Assembly: GCA_033725935.1 (NCBI GenBank)
Contig: MU867102.1
Location: 124,001 to 188,000, forward strand
Direction: 5' to 3'
Length of the DNA stretch: 64,000 bases
DNA from: Cladorrhinum sp. PSN259
Lineage: Eukaryota > Ascomycota > Sordariomycetes > Sordariales > Podosporaceae
The notes beneath the pieces are model-generated. The model worked only from the letters and a program-made list of their open reading frames with translations, searched no databases and was not told the origin of the DNA. Positions 1-10,414 of the stretch are shown piece by piece; the stretch's first letter is position 1, and the number at the start of each line of letters is the position of its first letter. The translations under genes were made by a program, and so were the position numbers.

Positions 1-1378
1 TTTCCATTCTCGGCATCATCATTGAGATTGCGATGAGAGGCTCTCAATAACACCGAGTCTCACCATCAAGAGAGCAAATAGTGCGGGTGGAGGAGTTGGG
101 GTAATGGAGCAAACAAGCCGCAATATCCGGCCGGCATTAATGTTGAGCGAGCCAAAGCAAACCAGGAAAAAAAAAAAGGACACAGCTGCCTGCCCGGAAT
201 ATTGCCCGGAATATTGAACAGTTGTAAAGAATGTGAACCATAGGAAACGAAATGCGATACGACTCGCCAAGCACGGAAGCACATGCACGAGAAGCAATGG
301 TGAGATCCCACATGCTTGGTTTCAACAGACCTGATTCGGAAAGTCTTGGGACATCTAGCGTGGGGGAAGAAAATTGGAACAATGGAGGAATCTCGGGATA
401 ATGGTTACACGGCGCCGAGGCCGGCACCGCAGTGTTGCCTGCCAGAATCGTTTACACCCAACCCAAGAATCACCTCATGGCGTCGTTGGATGGCATGGAT
501 GGTGCAGCCAGTGCAGGCCATTTGCCATCAGGCGCGGGGAAACGGGGCCCTAATAAACTTTGTCCGTCGTTGACATTTTGGATTATCCAACGCGACCAGG
601 AGATAAGCACTGAAAGCGCGACTGGGGGTTGATAAAGGTGGGGTGAACTCAAGGGAAATCCCCCTCTCATCCGATCAAACAGCCAGAATCCAGACCGGTT
701 GTGGCAAAAACTTTGAGTGAGGGAATGAGGGGAAAAAGAGAATGTGAGAACACGGGGGAGCCGAGGACATGTTCTTTCTTGAAAAAAAAAATGCAATCAC
801 CGCGGAGTGTCACACTGGCAACCAGAATGCACCCGGCAGGTCGCATGCACATTTCCCTCGTTGAGGTCGGTTTGCGCAACAGGCGCGGGAAGAAACGGGT
901 GAGGTGGGGTTGGTCGAAGGAATTGGCACCCAGAAGGCAGCGCTGGGCCTGCTTCAATGGCGTGGTTTTGGCGCCACCGGTCCTGCAGCCCATAACTCCG
1001 GAATTCGGGGCCCTCGTTCTAAACAGGGATATGATTGGTGCAACTCACAGACTTCGTGGGGAACCTTTTCTGGTGCACCAAATTCCCAGAGCTTGTGAAA
1101 ACCCCCATATCTGCCGCACATCCATCCACCCATCGAGCCTCGAGTGTTCTCTTTCTCCTCTCAAGCATCCGTCTTGCCAACCGCTCAGTTCTCCTCCATC
1201 GACCTGTATTTTGCGCTTTCTAGACAAATACACTGGATTTCTTGCGTCTAACCCACCCGAAATTTCCCCCAAACACAACAGCAATCGTTGCGAGGAGAAA
1301 AAAAGCTTGAGCGGCACAACCGGAGCTTCGCCAAATTCAACCTTACTAGATAACCTTATCAACACACAATACTACAAG
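1..1378. other. Intergenic region upstream of KGD4
   Basis: No convincing gene was found on either strand: open frames here lack a recognisable domain, sensible splice sites or coding texture. A 12-base unit (CCCGGAATATTG) occurs twice in tandem near 193-217. The last roughly 200 bases are pyrimidine-rich and end in an AC-rich leader just before the KGD4 start, as in a fungal promoter and 5' UTR. Confidence 0.5.
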
Positions 1379-1840
1379 ATGTTTGCCACCAGAGTACTCC
1401 GCCAGGCTGCTGCCCACGCCGAGCGTGTCCCTTCCATCAGATTCATTGGAAAGCGCTCCGTTCCTGGTATGTTTAGGGTCAAAGAAATCTTGGGTTTCTC
1501 AAAAAACTGACAAGACCTCCTCGGCACAGCTCAGCTCGACCACAGCCGTCAGCCCCATCCCCAGTCTCCCACCCACTCCCTCCCTGCTTCCTTCACCAGC
1601 GGCTCTTCCCACACCTCCTTCAGCGCCTACCGTGACCATGCTCAGCAGTTTGGTCCCCTCCGTAAGACCATCACCCCCGAGTCCGGCATTGGTGGCGCTG
1701 CTGGCTCCCAGCTCGGCTCAGTAGCTCCTCCCCCTGGTGTCTACTTTGACCGCAACGATCTCCCCGATCGCTTCCACAGAACCTCTCTCTCCATGGAAGA
1801 AATTGAGGCTATCGAGAGCGGCGGCGCTGCTTTTGCTTAA
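1379..1840 (+). CDS. KGD4: 2-oxoglutarate dehydrogenase complex subunit 4 (Kgd4/Ymr31, MRPS36 family)
   Basis: Two exons, 1379-1466 and 1530-1840, are separated by a 63-nt intron with a GTATGT donor, a CTGAC branch site and a CACAG acceptor; splicing gives about 132 residues. Known role: this small mitochondrial matrix protein tethers the E3 subunit (dihydrolipoamide dehydrogenase) to the E1-E2 core; it was earlier called mitochondrial ribosomal protein YMR31. Seen: a basic, Arg/Ala-rich N terminus consistent with a targeting peptide, an IRFIGKR motif matching the family's K/R-F-V/I-G-x-R, and a C terminus DLPDRFHRTSLSMEEIEAI followed by ESGGA, which matches the E3-binding tail (LPxRF, E-x-E-x-I-x-S-G-G). 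The middle is Ser/His/Pro-rich and low in complexity. The first exon codes only 29 residues, so automated annotation may miss the gene. It lies head-to-tail with the haem lyase gene. Confidence 0.88.
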
Positions 1841-3043
1841 ACGCCCAGTATATCCTATCGACGTTTTTACATTATTCCTTTCCTAAATATCGGCATCATG
1901 ACCAGAAACGGGATGACGGCCATTCGTTTTTTACTTTATTCAGCGAGGAAAACTCCTCCAACAGCGGGTCACTCGGATATCGAGATGACACCATGAGATA
2001 CCAGGGGAATCACCAAGGAAAGGAACACGCAGTACATGTACGGTGGAAACTGTATAACCCGCGTTCAACCAAAAAGGGCCATGGGACGCATCAAAACGGA
2101 CAGGACACGGCAAAACAGGGGTTCACAAAATCATGGGCTTATGGCAGCATATCGCCATTCCCCGAGCATGGTGGCTGCCTTTCTTTTGTTTTATACACAG
2201 GCGCATAAGTTATTATACGGGGCATTAAAAACTGCCCAGTGTTGGTTTTGGGGGAGATAGATGAGGCATGAGACTGAGGAGGAGAATGGCATTATGAGGG
2301 GCTCGAGTCGCAATGAAACCGGACTAGAATGCCCCCGATATTGGCTTCTGGGGTGGTTGCGCATCGTTGATAGTGAGAAGAGACTCAATAAAGACGCTTC
2401 AAGTACATTGCTATGGAATTTGCTTGTGACAACTCTATATGGCTGCTGTGGCCGTGGGGCTCCCTAAGGTTGAGGAGGCAGAACGACCTCGGGATGACAG
2501 GAAGGACAGTGGGCAACATGAGTTACGTACTAGCTCGGGATGATTCGGAATGCCTATTCTTGGTAGGAGGAGCCGTTTCTGCCTTGGCTTGAGGATGACG
2601 GAGTTGCCAGGTTCGTCTTGCTCCTAATTCCGTAGAGACAGAACGCAGGAATACCTCTGGTTTATAAACATGTTTTTATCGAAGACAATGATTGTACGCC
2701 ATGCATTGGCTGTTATTTAATCCAAGTTCGAATGCCCAATCCAGGAAAAAAAGTTTGGCGGGGTTGACGGTTGGCCAATCAGAAGCCAGACAATCTGATA
2801 ACTGGGTGCTCAAATTAAAAAACGTTGGATGGCGCATTGTGTCGGTTTCCAGGAACCAGTAACCTCACTTGTTCAACATTGAGCTCAAGCTCCAAGCTTT
2901 CCAAAGTTCCCAAAATTCGCCTTTCTTGTAGCTCCAAGTGTTTTATTTTTGTGTGATCTACGAAGCTTAAAGCCAGTGATCAACGCCCGAAGAAAAAGAT
3001 CGATTCCACCTACCCCACCAAAAGAACCAGCATTGCGCGCATC
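1841..3043. other. Intergenic region between KGD4 and haem lyase
   Basis: Holds the KGD4 3' UTR and the promoter of the haem lyase gene. Short open frames on both strands lack domain-like sequence. The stretch from about 2640 to 2840 is AT-richer than its flanks. I see no repeat or RNA gene. Confidence 0.45.
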
Positions 3044-4069
3044 ATGCACAACGATCTCCTCGACACTGTTCTCGTTAGTAAAGATGTCGCGTTGGGAGGA
3101 AAGGAAAACGCAAAAGGAGGAAACATGAAGCCATCTGGCACAACAGAGGCTGCCGCAGGCGCAGCAGCAGAGGACAAATGTCCCGTCGACCACAAGACTC
3201 GCGATCTGTGGATGCAACAAGCGCGCGCCGCGCAACAAGCACAAGCAAAAGCAGCGAATAACACCTCCAATATCGCACCACCACCGCCGCCGCCACATCC
3301 CGTACCAGCAACGCAATCGCAACCTTTGACGACGGCAACAACAACAACAACAGAATCATCAAGCTGGTCCTCCTGGTTCCGCCTCCCATTCACCTCTTCT
3401 TCTTCTTCAGAACCCTCAACAACACCCGCTACTACTTCTTCACCCTCACGAACAAAACCATCCTCCTCAATCCTAGACGAAACACGCACAATCTCGTCAA
3501 TCCCCCGTTCCTCCCCCTCCTCCCCCTCCTCCTCTACTAGCGACCAAGAACAATCCCAATCCCGCCGCCCTTCAAACCACGAACAAGAAACGGGCGCCTC
3601 CGCCTCGGGACACTGGATCTACCCCTCGGAAAAACAATTCTTCGAGGCGATGAAGCGGAAGGGATTCACGGCCGCGAACGCGCAGGACATGAAGACGGTC
3701 GTGCCGATCCACAATGCCGTCAACGAGAAAGCCTGGGCCGAGATCTTGAAATGGGAGGCGCCCTACAAGGATGAATCCCAAAGCTGCGGCGGGCCGAAGC
3801 TGTTTAGTTTTGCCGGGGAGAAGGGCAAGATGACCCCCAAGGCCAGGTTTAATACTCTGCTAGGGTATACGGCCCCCTTTGATAGGCACGACTGGGTTGT
3901 TGATCGGTGCGGTTCAGGAAAGCAGGTCGAGTACGTGATCGATTTCTACTCTGGCAGGGGTGGCGCTGGTGGCGGGGATAAACTAAACTTTTACTTGGAC
4001 GTGAGGCCAAAGTTGAATTCTTGGGAGGGTGTCAAGATGAGGTTTGCCAAGGCCACCGGGTTGGTATAA
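3044..4069 (+). CDS. Holocytochrome c-type synthase (cytochrome c or c1 haem lyase)
   Basis: Single exon, 341 residues. Known role: covalent attachment of haem to the CxxCH motif of apocytochrome c (Cyc3) or c1 (Cyt2) in the mitochondrial intermembrane space. Seen: one Cys-Pro-Val haem-regulatory motif at residues 46-48; a long Ala/Gln then Ser/Thr/Pro-rich linker (about 55-190); and the catalytic domain from about residue 193, starting GHWIYPSEKQFFEAM, with PIHNAVNEKAWAEIL (holding the conserved haem-ligand His), a PKARFNTLLGYTAPFDRHDW block and an EYVIDFYSG block, all diagnostic of the family. The ATG at 3044 starts the open frame; a second Met at residue 28 also precedes the CPV motif and could be used. 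The linker makes the protein longer than many homologues. I cannot tell the cytochrome c from the c1 enzyme. It faces the RUS-family gene, 3' end to 3' end. Confidence 0.92.
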   Translation: MHNDLLDTVLVSKDVALGGKENAKGGNMKPSGTTEAAAGAAAEDKCPVDHKTRDLWMQQARAAQQAQAKAANNTSNIAPPPPPPHPVPATQSQPLTTATTTTTESSSWSSWFRLPFTSSSSSEPSTTPATTSSPSRTKPSSSILDETRTISSIPRSSPSSPSSSTSDQEQSQSRRPSNHEQETGASASGHWIYPSEKQFFEAMKRKGFTAANAQDMKTVVPIHNAVNEKAWAEILKWEAPYKDESQSCGGPKLFSFAGEKGKMTPKARFNTLLGYTAPFDRHDWVVDRCGSGKQVEYVIDFYSGRGGAGGGDKLNFYLDVRPKLNSWEGVKMRFAKATGLV

Positions 4070-4432
4070 GCGGGAAGGGGGTTTTATTGTAAGATAGACG
4101 GAATGTATCACTAGAGAGGGAAGGCGTTTGGATGGAAAAAAGACGAAAAAAAGGGGCTGATGAATTCCAATGTTGCTGTTGCAGACCGCTCGTCTTGTCT
4201 GCTTTGGTATCTCGAGAGGATATAATAAACAAATCTCCGGTCTAACTCCAAGTCCTGTTTTCCAATTGACCGTCCCAAATACACGTCCGCATGTATGAAA
4301 CCCGCCAAAGAAATTGACAAAACCACACCCATTAATCGTGTTTGGACTCCGAATGCCCAATGTGCCGCTGCCCATCCTTCTCAGATAATGGAGATACTAT
4401 CCTATCACGTCAGCTTGGCACCCAAAACAAAG
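4070..4432. other. Convergent 3' intergenic region
   Basis: This lies between two genes that converge (haem lyase on +, RUS-family gene on -). It holds the two 3' UTRs; AT-rich stretches around 4080-4150 and 4220 could serve polyadenylation. No gene is seen. Confidence 0.5.
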
Positions 4433-5844
4433 TCATCTGTAGAGAAACTCACCCTTCCTCCCCTCCCCAACCCTAACTCTCACCGGCAACTTGGTCTCCA
4501 AAGCATTAACCTCCAGATCCCAACCACACTTTTTCAGTGCCTCAAAAATAACCTCCTTCTGCTCCTCACCAACATACCCCAGCCCGGGCGACATCTCATT
4601 CTCATAATGACTCTCCAACCCATCCTTGAGCGCACTGTCAAAATGATACGCGTGATTAACGGCATCAAACCAAGCCCCCAACGGATTTCTCATCGTCCCT
4701 TCCTTCAGCGCAATCCTCATGTAAAAATACCCTCCCCGGTGCCATATCCCCATAAAGTAATCCCTCGTCTCGAAGTCGTACTTGTGATACCCGCCTCCCG
4801 GACTCCAACCTTTTAGGTCTCCATAAGTGCCAAAATCGCAAAATCCAGTGTAATCCCCGCTTTTGCTTTCCAAATTCCCCCTCCCCCTGAACAGGATCGA
4901 CTCCCTCTCGGCGGCCTGGTCCGGATTTAGTATTGTGCCGGTCTCCAACCACTCCCGAAACACAATCGTGGCCCTCTGCCGATTCAGACTCCTCATCTTG
5001 ACAGCCCTGACGGCGTGGTAGTTCATCGCTAGATGTATCCCCGCAAGCACGACCATCAGCATCCAGACCACCTGCTTGTCCTCCACGCACCTGACCACGA
5101 GACTGCCCACCAGCATGCCCAGCAGGCTCACGATGGTCTCTTGCGACGCCTCCTTGGCGTTCAGCTCGGCCAGGTTCCCCGTCACGGCAAAATGCGCCGA
5201 CAAGCTCGCCTTGCTCGCGTTGGCAGCCACCCCGCACAAGCTCCTCAAGACTCCCGCAGAGACAATCACGCCCAGTTTGGGGAAGTACGGCAGCGCGGGC
5301 GTCAAGAGGTCCAGGAACTGCGCGGAATCGTTAAAGATGTCGGCGAGGAACCGGTAGAACTTGCACTCGGGCTCGATGGCCTGTCCCATCCTGTGCGCAA
5401 ACAGTATCGTGGCAATCCGCGAGATTGTGTCCCCCGTTATTTTGAGGATCAACGCGCCCGTCGGCGAGGAGGAGCTGTCGCCCACGCCCAGGCCTTCGAG
5501 GACCGCTCGAGACGCCAAGAGCGAGGTGATGGACGAGGCGAAAGCTTGCAGCGAGTCAAAGGTCTGGTAGGGGAGGTAGTCGGACGTTACGGTGTGCGGG
5601 TACCCCGCCGGGAGGAAGGCGTAGAGGAGGGCTTTGGCTGGTGGTACTAGTGTTTTGGTCTGTTTTTATACAAACAAGCGATTAACATTTGGATAATCTA
5701 GCTAGGTAGGGCAGGTAGGGTTGAAGTAAATAAGAGAGAATAGGAAAGGGAACTGACGGCTCGTAATGCCTCTTTTTGCCCATCTCCCGTATATGTGCAG
5801 AGCACGTCGCCCGCCGGGTCGATGTCGTAGTACGGCTTACTCAT
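4433..5844 (-). CDS. RUS/DUF647 family membrane protein
   Basis: Exon 1 is 5844-5758 and exon 2 is 5659-4433; the intron has a GTCAGT donor and an AACAG acceptor in phase 0, giving 437 residues. Seen: the family block FLPAGYPHTVTSDYLPYQ followed by FDSLQAFASS..., then a GVGDSSSS segment, hydrophobic segments around residues 90-260 (including VVWMLMVVLAGIHLAMNYHAV), and a soluble C-terminal part with a SPGGGYHKYDFETRDYF stretch. Known: plant RUS1/RUS2 act in root UV-B sensing and vitamin B6 homeostasis; fungal members have no firmly known function. The family's usual length is about 430-500 residues, so the model looks complete. I infer a multi-pass membrane protein. The ATG at 5842-5844 begins MSKPYYDIDPAGD and is the only in-frame Met that precedes the splice. 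Confidence 0.87.
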
Positions 5845-6347
5845 TGTGTAGCTGTGTGTCTTCGCATCTGGGGTTGTTGGTGTCGTGTAATATATGCGAC
5901 GGGGATACGGGAGGATGAAGACGGGTGCGCAATTGATCGCGACAGGAGAGACAGAAGCAGAGGACCGAAACGGTTATGACTTGGATCGAGGAGAATGGAT
6001 ATTAAAGTCCAAAGCAGCGGCAGGACGACAAAAAGAACAGAGGGATCAAGAAGGGAGCATTAAGAGAATGATGAATATCAGACAGTCTTGTTTATCTACG
6101 TCGGCCCAGAACGCACTGATCTGAACCCCAGCTCATGGTTTCCCCTGAAGCTGCGCCATGCCTGACGTAGAGTAACACGGGCCCCAGGTACTGTACATAG
6201 GTACAGTACCCCACAGGACCCCAAATCCCAGCAAGGACCCTCAATTACAACCAGGGCACAAGGACAACACATCAGACGAAAAAAAAAGAAATTTCCTTAT
6301 TGATGGTATATTATAAGATTCCCTAGAGCTATAATCACAAGCTCAAC
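5845..6347. other. Promoter of the RUS gene and 3' flank of ERG19
   Basis: No gene is seen. It contains the palindrome listed at 6187-6210 and an AT-rich stretch near 6280-6345 just beyond the ERG19 stop that may include its polyadenylation signals. Confidence 0.45.
6187..6210. repeat. Perfect palindrome with 10-bp arms
   Basis: The arms GGTACTGTAC and GTACAGTACC are exact reverse complements separated by ATAG. It sits upstream of the RUS gene, so it could be a dimeric protein-binding site, or simply one of the TAGGTACC-type palindromes frequent in ascomycete intergenic DNA. Confidence 0.6.
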
Positions 6348-7622
6348 TTAAATAGCTGTCACTGGAGTTCCATCCTCGGCAACCAAAAACTGATCCGTGG
6401 GGGCTGGCCCGTCGCCAACAGAAGTCATGATGACACGGCTGACACCACCCTTGATCAAAGAGGCAATATTGTCATCGATCGAAACGCTAGACTTGAGTCC
6501 CTTGATCGACTGCTCATCCTTCCACCCGGTAATTCCAGCAGACGCTAGAACGTCGTAGAAGGTACCGACCACTGCCTCGGTATCCTTCTCGAGATAGTAA
6601 ATGACGGCGTTCGGGCCAGCATCAAAGGTGTAAGCGGCGACGGTGCGGCCGGCCTTCTCGTTGATGGCCTCAACAGCGCGGATCGCAGCCCTTGAAACAT
6701 CATTCATGTAGAAAATAGGAGGGTAGGTATCGGCGCAGGTAGCGTGGAACGAGTTGCTGTCGCGCATTGTGACCTCGGCGAACTTGTCAAAGTCGCGCTC
6801 AGCAATGGCCTTTTCCATAATGGCCATGTTTTCGGGAACGACGGTGGAGATGCGAGACTGGAAGAGGCCAGAGGTGGCGACGGTCTGCTGCATGCCGCTG
6901 CTGGAGCTGACGCCCTTCTTGGCGGCCGAGACGACGAGAATCAGAGCGCGCATATCGGGCCAGTGTGCGGCCTCGGCGACCTGATCAGCCATCGAGTCGG
7001 TGCCATCCTCCTTGTCACCCATGCGCCATGCGACGTATCCGCCAAAGAGACTGCGGCAAGCCGAGCCGGACCCTTGACGGGCAATCTTGCTGAGCTCCGA
7101 TGGGGAGTCCTTGAGCTCGTACAGGTTGGCGACGGCGCGGACGAGGGCAGCGAAGCCTGCTGCCGAGGAAGCGAGACCGGCGGCGGTGGGGAAGTTGTTT
7201 TCGGAGACCAAGCGAAGGGGATAGGTGCTAAGCTTGGGGAGGGAAGAGTCGGCAGCTTCGAGGGCGGCACGACGGGCGCGAAGTTCGCGGAGGCATGCTT
7301 GGGTGCGGGCGCCCGAAATGTCGGAGGGCTGGCCGTTGAGGAGCAGGGAGTCGCCCTCGGATGCAGGGAACGAGGCAGAGCAGGAAGCGGTCGTGAGCGT
7401 TCGGAGGTCAGCCTGGTTGAGGGTGACGCTCAGGGAGCTGTTCGTTGGGAGGTTGAGTTTGGCATCGCGCTTTCCCCAGTATCTGTTGGTTGGGCGTTCA
7501 TGTTAGATCGAGAAGCACAGAAAAAGGGGCAGGTGGCAATTCGAAGGTGGTAAAACTGACTTGACAACAGCAATGTTTACTGGTGCAGTGGTGGTGGCGC
7601 GGTAGACCTTTTCAGAAGACAT
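6348..7622 (-). CDS. ERG19: Diphosphomevalonate decarboxylase
   Basis: Exon 1 is 7622-7561 (MSSEKVYRATTTAPVNIAVV) and exon 2 is 7482-6348; the intron has a GTCAGT donor and a CAACAG acceptor, giving 398 residues, the usual length. Known reaction: ATP-dependent decarboxylation of mevalonate-5-diphosphate to isopentenyl diphosphate, the last step of the mevalonate pathway that feeds ergosterol, ubiquinone and prenyl groups. Seen: N-terminal APVNIAVVKYWGKRD (substrate-binding motif), SSLSVTL, the GHMP-kinase glycine/serine loop SENNFPTAAGLASSAAGFA, GSGSACRSLFGGYV, and the late block TFDAGPNAVIYYLE, whose Asp is the catalytic residue of the family. Nothing is missing. The protein is expected in the cytosol or peroxisomes. 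Confidence 0.96.
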
Positions 7623-8034
7623 TATGGGCCGCGGTCTGTGATGCAAGAAATTATGGGTTAGAAAGGGCAATTGCAACAAATTGAGGAAGAAACAAAGAAA
7701 GATGGTTTAAAATAATGATTGCCCAAAATGGCATCCAGCGGTCAACGGGTCCATGGCGCTTTTCTCCTGACGGACTGCTGGTGGTTTTTGGCGGGGTAAC
7801 AGTTGGGAGCCGACGCTAAATTCAAAAAAGTAATTAGTGAGGGGCAGCTTGTGCAGGGTTCACCCCGCTGTCACCAATTGACCCCTGTCGCTCGTGCCGT
7901 CTGTCATCTGATGGGGCACCGAGAAACCAGCCATTTTCAGGATGCATCTTAACTCCGTCCTTATATGTAGTTTCTCCAACGCCTTGCTTATCCGTAGAAT
8001 CCTCAGCTATCCCACCCAGCAATGGCCACCATCG
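7623..8034. other. Promoter of ERG19 and 3' flank of the acidic-protein gene
   Basis: No gene is seen on either strand. Short open frames in this stretch show no coding texture. Confidence 0.4.
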
Positions 8035-9597
8035 TCATCTCTGCCGGCGATGTCTGTTCATTGCAGTTTTGCAAATATACATATCTTCCAAACAGAATTG
8101 TTCAATCATTTTCCTGTCGTCCTCCCGGTTAGACTCCTCGGCAGTGGTAGTATCATTCCACGAATGACATTCTGTGTCGCTCACTGACAGAAAGGCACTC
8201 TGGGCCTCGTGGTCGTCCTGTTCTTGATTTTCGGACTGTGCCTCGTCTTCCTCCGACTCTTCCTCCGACTCTTCTTCAGCCTGCAAATATTCCTTATCGG
8301 TATCTATATCAAAGTCGAGAATAGGGCGATCCTCGATGCCATATTCGATAGCTTCCTCAATAGCTTCTATCATAGCTTCCCTGAAAGCTTCCATCTCCTC
8401 CTTCTCCTTCCAATCGTCCTCTTCCTCGTCCTCATCCTCATCCTCATCCTCATCCTCATCCTCGTCCTCATCCTCGTCCTCATCCTCCTCCTCTTCCTCC
8501 TCCATCTCATCACCATCATTCTCAACATCCGCCTCATAATCCTCCTCTTCCGCGCTTTCCTGCTCTGCCTCCTCTTCCCCCTCTTGAATGTCTTGTCTCA
8601 CCACCATCTCTTCCACCTGTGGCTGCTCCAGTTCGCCAGCCTGCAGTCCCTCCACAAGCTCCTCAGCCCGCGGTATTACTGCTTGGGGTTGATTCTGGCC
8701 ATAATCACCTCCCCAGTGCCAATATCCGGAACTACCATATTCACTCCAATGCCATAGTGGATAAGAGTAAGACAGCATCCCGTCAAACGAGTACTGAGGA
8801 ACATAGGTCCTGTTCCTTTCAAAACACTCAGTCCAAGCCACTTCAATCTGTTCAGGGGTCCAATCAATCAGTTGCCGAGCCACGTTTACCCCGTGCCATT
8901 TGAGAATGCGCGCAAACCATCGCCTGTGGAAGTGACGTCTCCTCCTCGCGTGCTGGAGCGCGTTGTCCGTCGCCTGTGGGAACAAGGTGCGGACCTCCTT
9001 GTGGTCGCCCCATTCGAGACAGTTGCCGACGAACTCCCAGACAAGGTCACAGGTGGGGCCTCCGACCATGAGGTAGTTGTGATGGTACCACATCATGCCG
9101 GACCAGATCTGGAGGACGAGCGTCATCTTGCCCGAGCGGCCCTCGAGCTGGGTGTCCAAAGTGAGGTGCACGCTGGGGTTGAACACGTGCCAGTCCTCTC
9201 CTTCGTCCTCCCGCTCCCCCGCGTTGGGGACGAGATGCTCACGCTCGATGACGAAGAAGTCCGGCCGGACGGGAGGGTTAGACGCCTCCCGAAGGTTGTA
9301 GGCGCTGCTGCCGGGCCGGGCCGAGAAGGCCATCAGAGCCGTGTACGACTCGGAGCGGATGGGAGGGTGGGAGTCTACCCGGGCGTGACGCTCCGCGCGG
9401 CGGACGATTCGTCGCTCGGCCCGGCGAGCTTCCTCCCACCCACGCTCGAGCGGGTCCAAGTACGGCTCGGGCTGCTCGGGCGCGGGACGGCGACGCCCAG
9501 CCAGGCTGCCGAGGACGCCGTACCTGTCGGTGCGGGCCACGTGTGTGGCCGCGGCCGGGGTGAAATGGAGGAAGGAACCGAACATTCCCGAGTCCAT
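8035..9597 (-). CDS. Unrecognised protein with a long Asp/Glu tract
   Basis: Single exon, 520 residues from the first ATG (9597); the frame stays open upstream but has no ATG. I do not recognise the family. Seen: an N-terminal 15 residues with TPAAATHVART; an Arg-rich basic segment (about 30-75); a central Trp/His-rich globular part (about 155-300) with WSGMMWYHHNYLMVGG, LVWEFVGNCLEWGDHKE and a basic RRRRHFHRRW stretch; then a very acidic C-terminal half with an uninterrupted run of about 35 Asp/Glu residues and further Glu/Ser-rich blocks. The acidic run is coded by a hexanucleotide repeat (see the repeat at 8430-8500). Mixed basic and acidic halves would suit a nuclear or nucleolar protein, but this is inference only. 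Confidence 0.72.
   Translation of the reverse strand: MDSGMFGSFLHFTPAAATHVARTDRYGVLGSLAGRRRPAPEQPEPYLDPLERGWEEARRAERRIVRRAERHARVDSHPPIRSESYTALMAFSARPGSSAYNLREASNPPVRPDFFVIEREHLVPNAGEREDEGEDWHVFNPSVHLTLDTQLEGRSGKMTLVLQIWSGMMWYHHNYLMVGGPTCDLVWEFVGNCLEWGDHKEVRTLFPQATDNALQHARRRRHFHRRWFARILKWHGVNVARQLIDWTPEQIEVAWTECFERNRTYVPQYSFDGMLSYSYPLWHWSEYGSSGYWHWGGDYGQNQPQAVIPRAEELVEGLQAGELEQPQVEEMVVRQDIQEGEEEAEQESAEEEDYEADVENDGDEMEEEEEEDEDEDEDEDEDEDEDEDEDEEEDDWKEKEEMEAFREAMIEAIEEAIEYGIEDRPILDFDIDTDKEYLQAEEESEEESEEDEAQSENQEQDDHEAQSAFLSVSDTECHSWNDTTTAEESNREDDRKMIEQFCLEDMYICKTAMNRHRRQR
8430..8500. repeat. Coding microsatellite (TCATCC/TCGTCC)n
   Basis: On the + strand the sequence is an array of TCATCC and TCGTCC hexamers, read on the - strand as GAT-GAG/GAC-GAG codons. 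The array makes the alternating Asp-Glu tract of the overlapping gene, so its length probably varies between strains. Confidence 0.85.
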
Positions 9598-10414
9598 TTT
9601 GTTGTTGTTGTTGTTTTCGGTGGTGGTGGTGGTGGCGGTGGTGATCTTGATGAGACGTTGGGATGAGACGTTGGCAACACTGGATGAAATCTGGTGTTGG
9701 TACAAACTTTGAACACGAGAGATTCTGTCAAATGTTTAGGATCAAAGGGAAGAAAAGAAAATCTGTCGAGGTGACTGAGAGGCCACAAATATATACGCAT
9801 TTTTCTTGTGCCCTTGGTAAGGTTTAGCTTTAATTCAGCCATCAACCAGAATCAATGTGAGGTTGGTGGAACCTTGTGTTATCTAGTCTTTTGAAAAGCG
9901 GTAACTTTATCTACATGTAAAAGTTAGAACAGTGGACTTCTCTGAGTCCTTTGGAATCATATAGGAGATAAAAGGTGATGTTGCACTCGGAACTATGGAC
10001 TATTATTGGGTTGACTAAAGTGCCCAAGGGGAAGGGGAGATGGAGGCGGGTAATGTAAGAGTGGAAAGAAGCAAAGGGCACCGATTTTTTATTTGTTTTT
10101 CCATCCATTACTATTACTGGATCAAGTAGAATTAAATGGGGAACCGAAAGTCTGTGATACTGTAAAGGAGAACACTCGATAGTTGCTGTTTGATCCTATC
10201 TAGGCTTTAGGGCTTTGCTGTGATTAGGTTGAGGCTCCCGAGTCAACTGACGCCACTATCTATGATATCTCTTGCATTAAGTTTCAGTCTTGACGGGAGA
10301 CTTTAGCTCTTCAACGGCAACTGATTCAAGGACAAAGGTTATTAAGTACTGATTTTGATGCATATTTACAAATTGAGAAAAAAAAAGGAAGGTTTATTGT
10401 GTTTCATGGGTCAA
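9598..10414. other. Intergenic region
   Basis: Promoter side of the acidic-protein gene and 3' flank of the Cys-repeat membrane protein gene. A (GTT)n and (GGT)n-like stretch at about 9598-9650 lies directly upstream of the ATG and would be in the 5' leader. No other gene is seen. Confidence 0.45.

Noticed and set aside
701..1510. Long + strand frame (269 codons) ending in the KGD4 first exon
   Set aside because: Only the last part from 1379 is coding; upstream lacks a sensible start and composition, and the KGD4 model with its intron explains the region.
6744..7553. 269-codon + strand frame opposite ERG19
   Set aside because: It is the antisense shadow of ERG19, whose motifs are unambiguous on the - strand.
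8872..9666. 264-codon + strand frame opposite the acidic protein gene
   Set aside because: The - strand frame is longer and has better protein character; the + frame is an antisense shadow in GC-rich codons.
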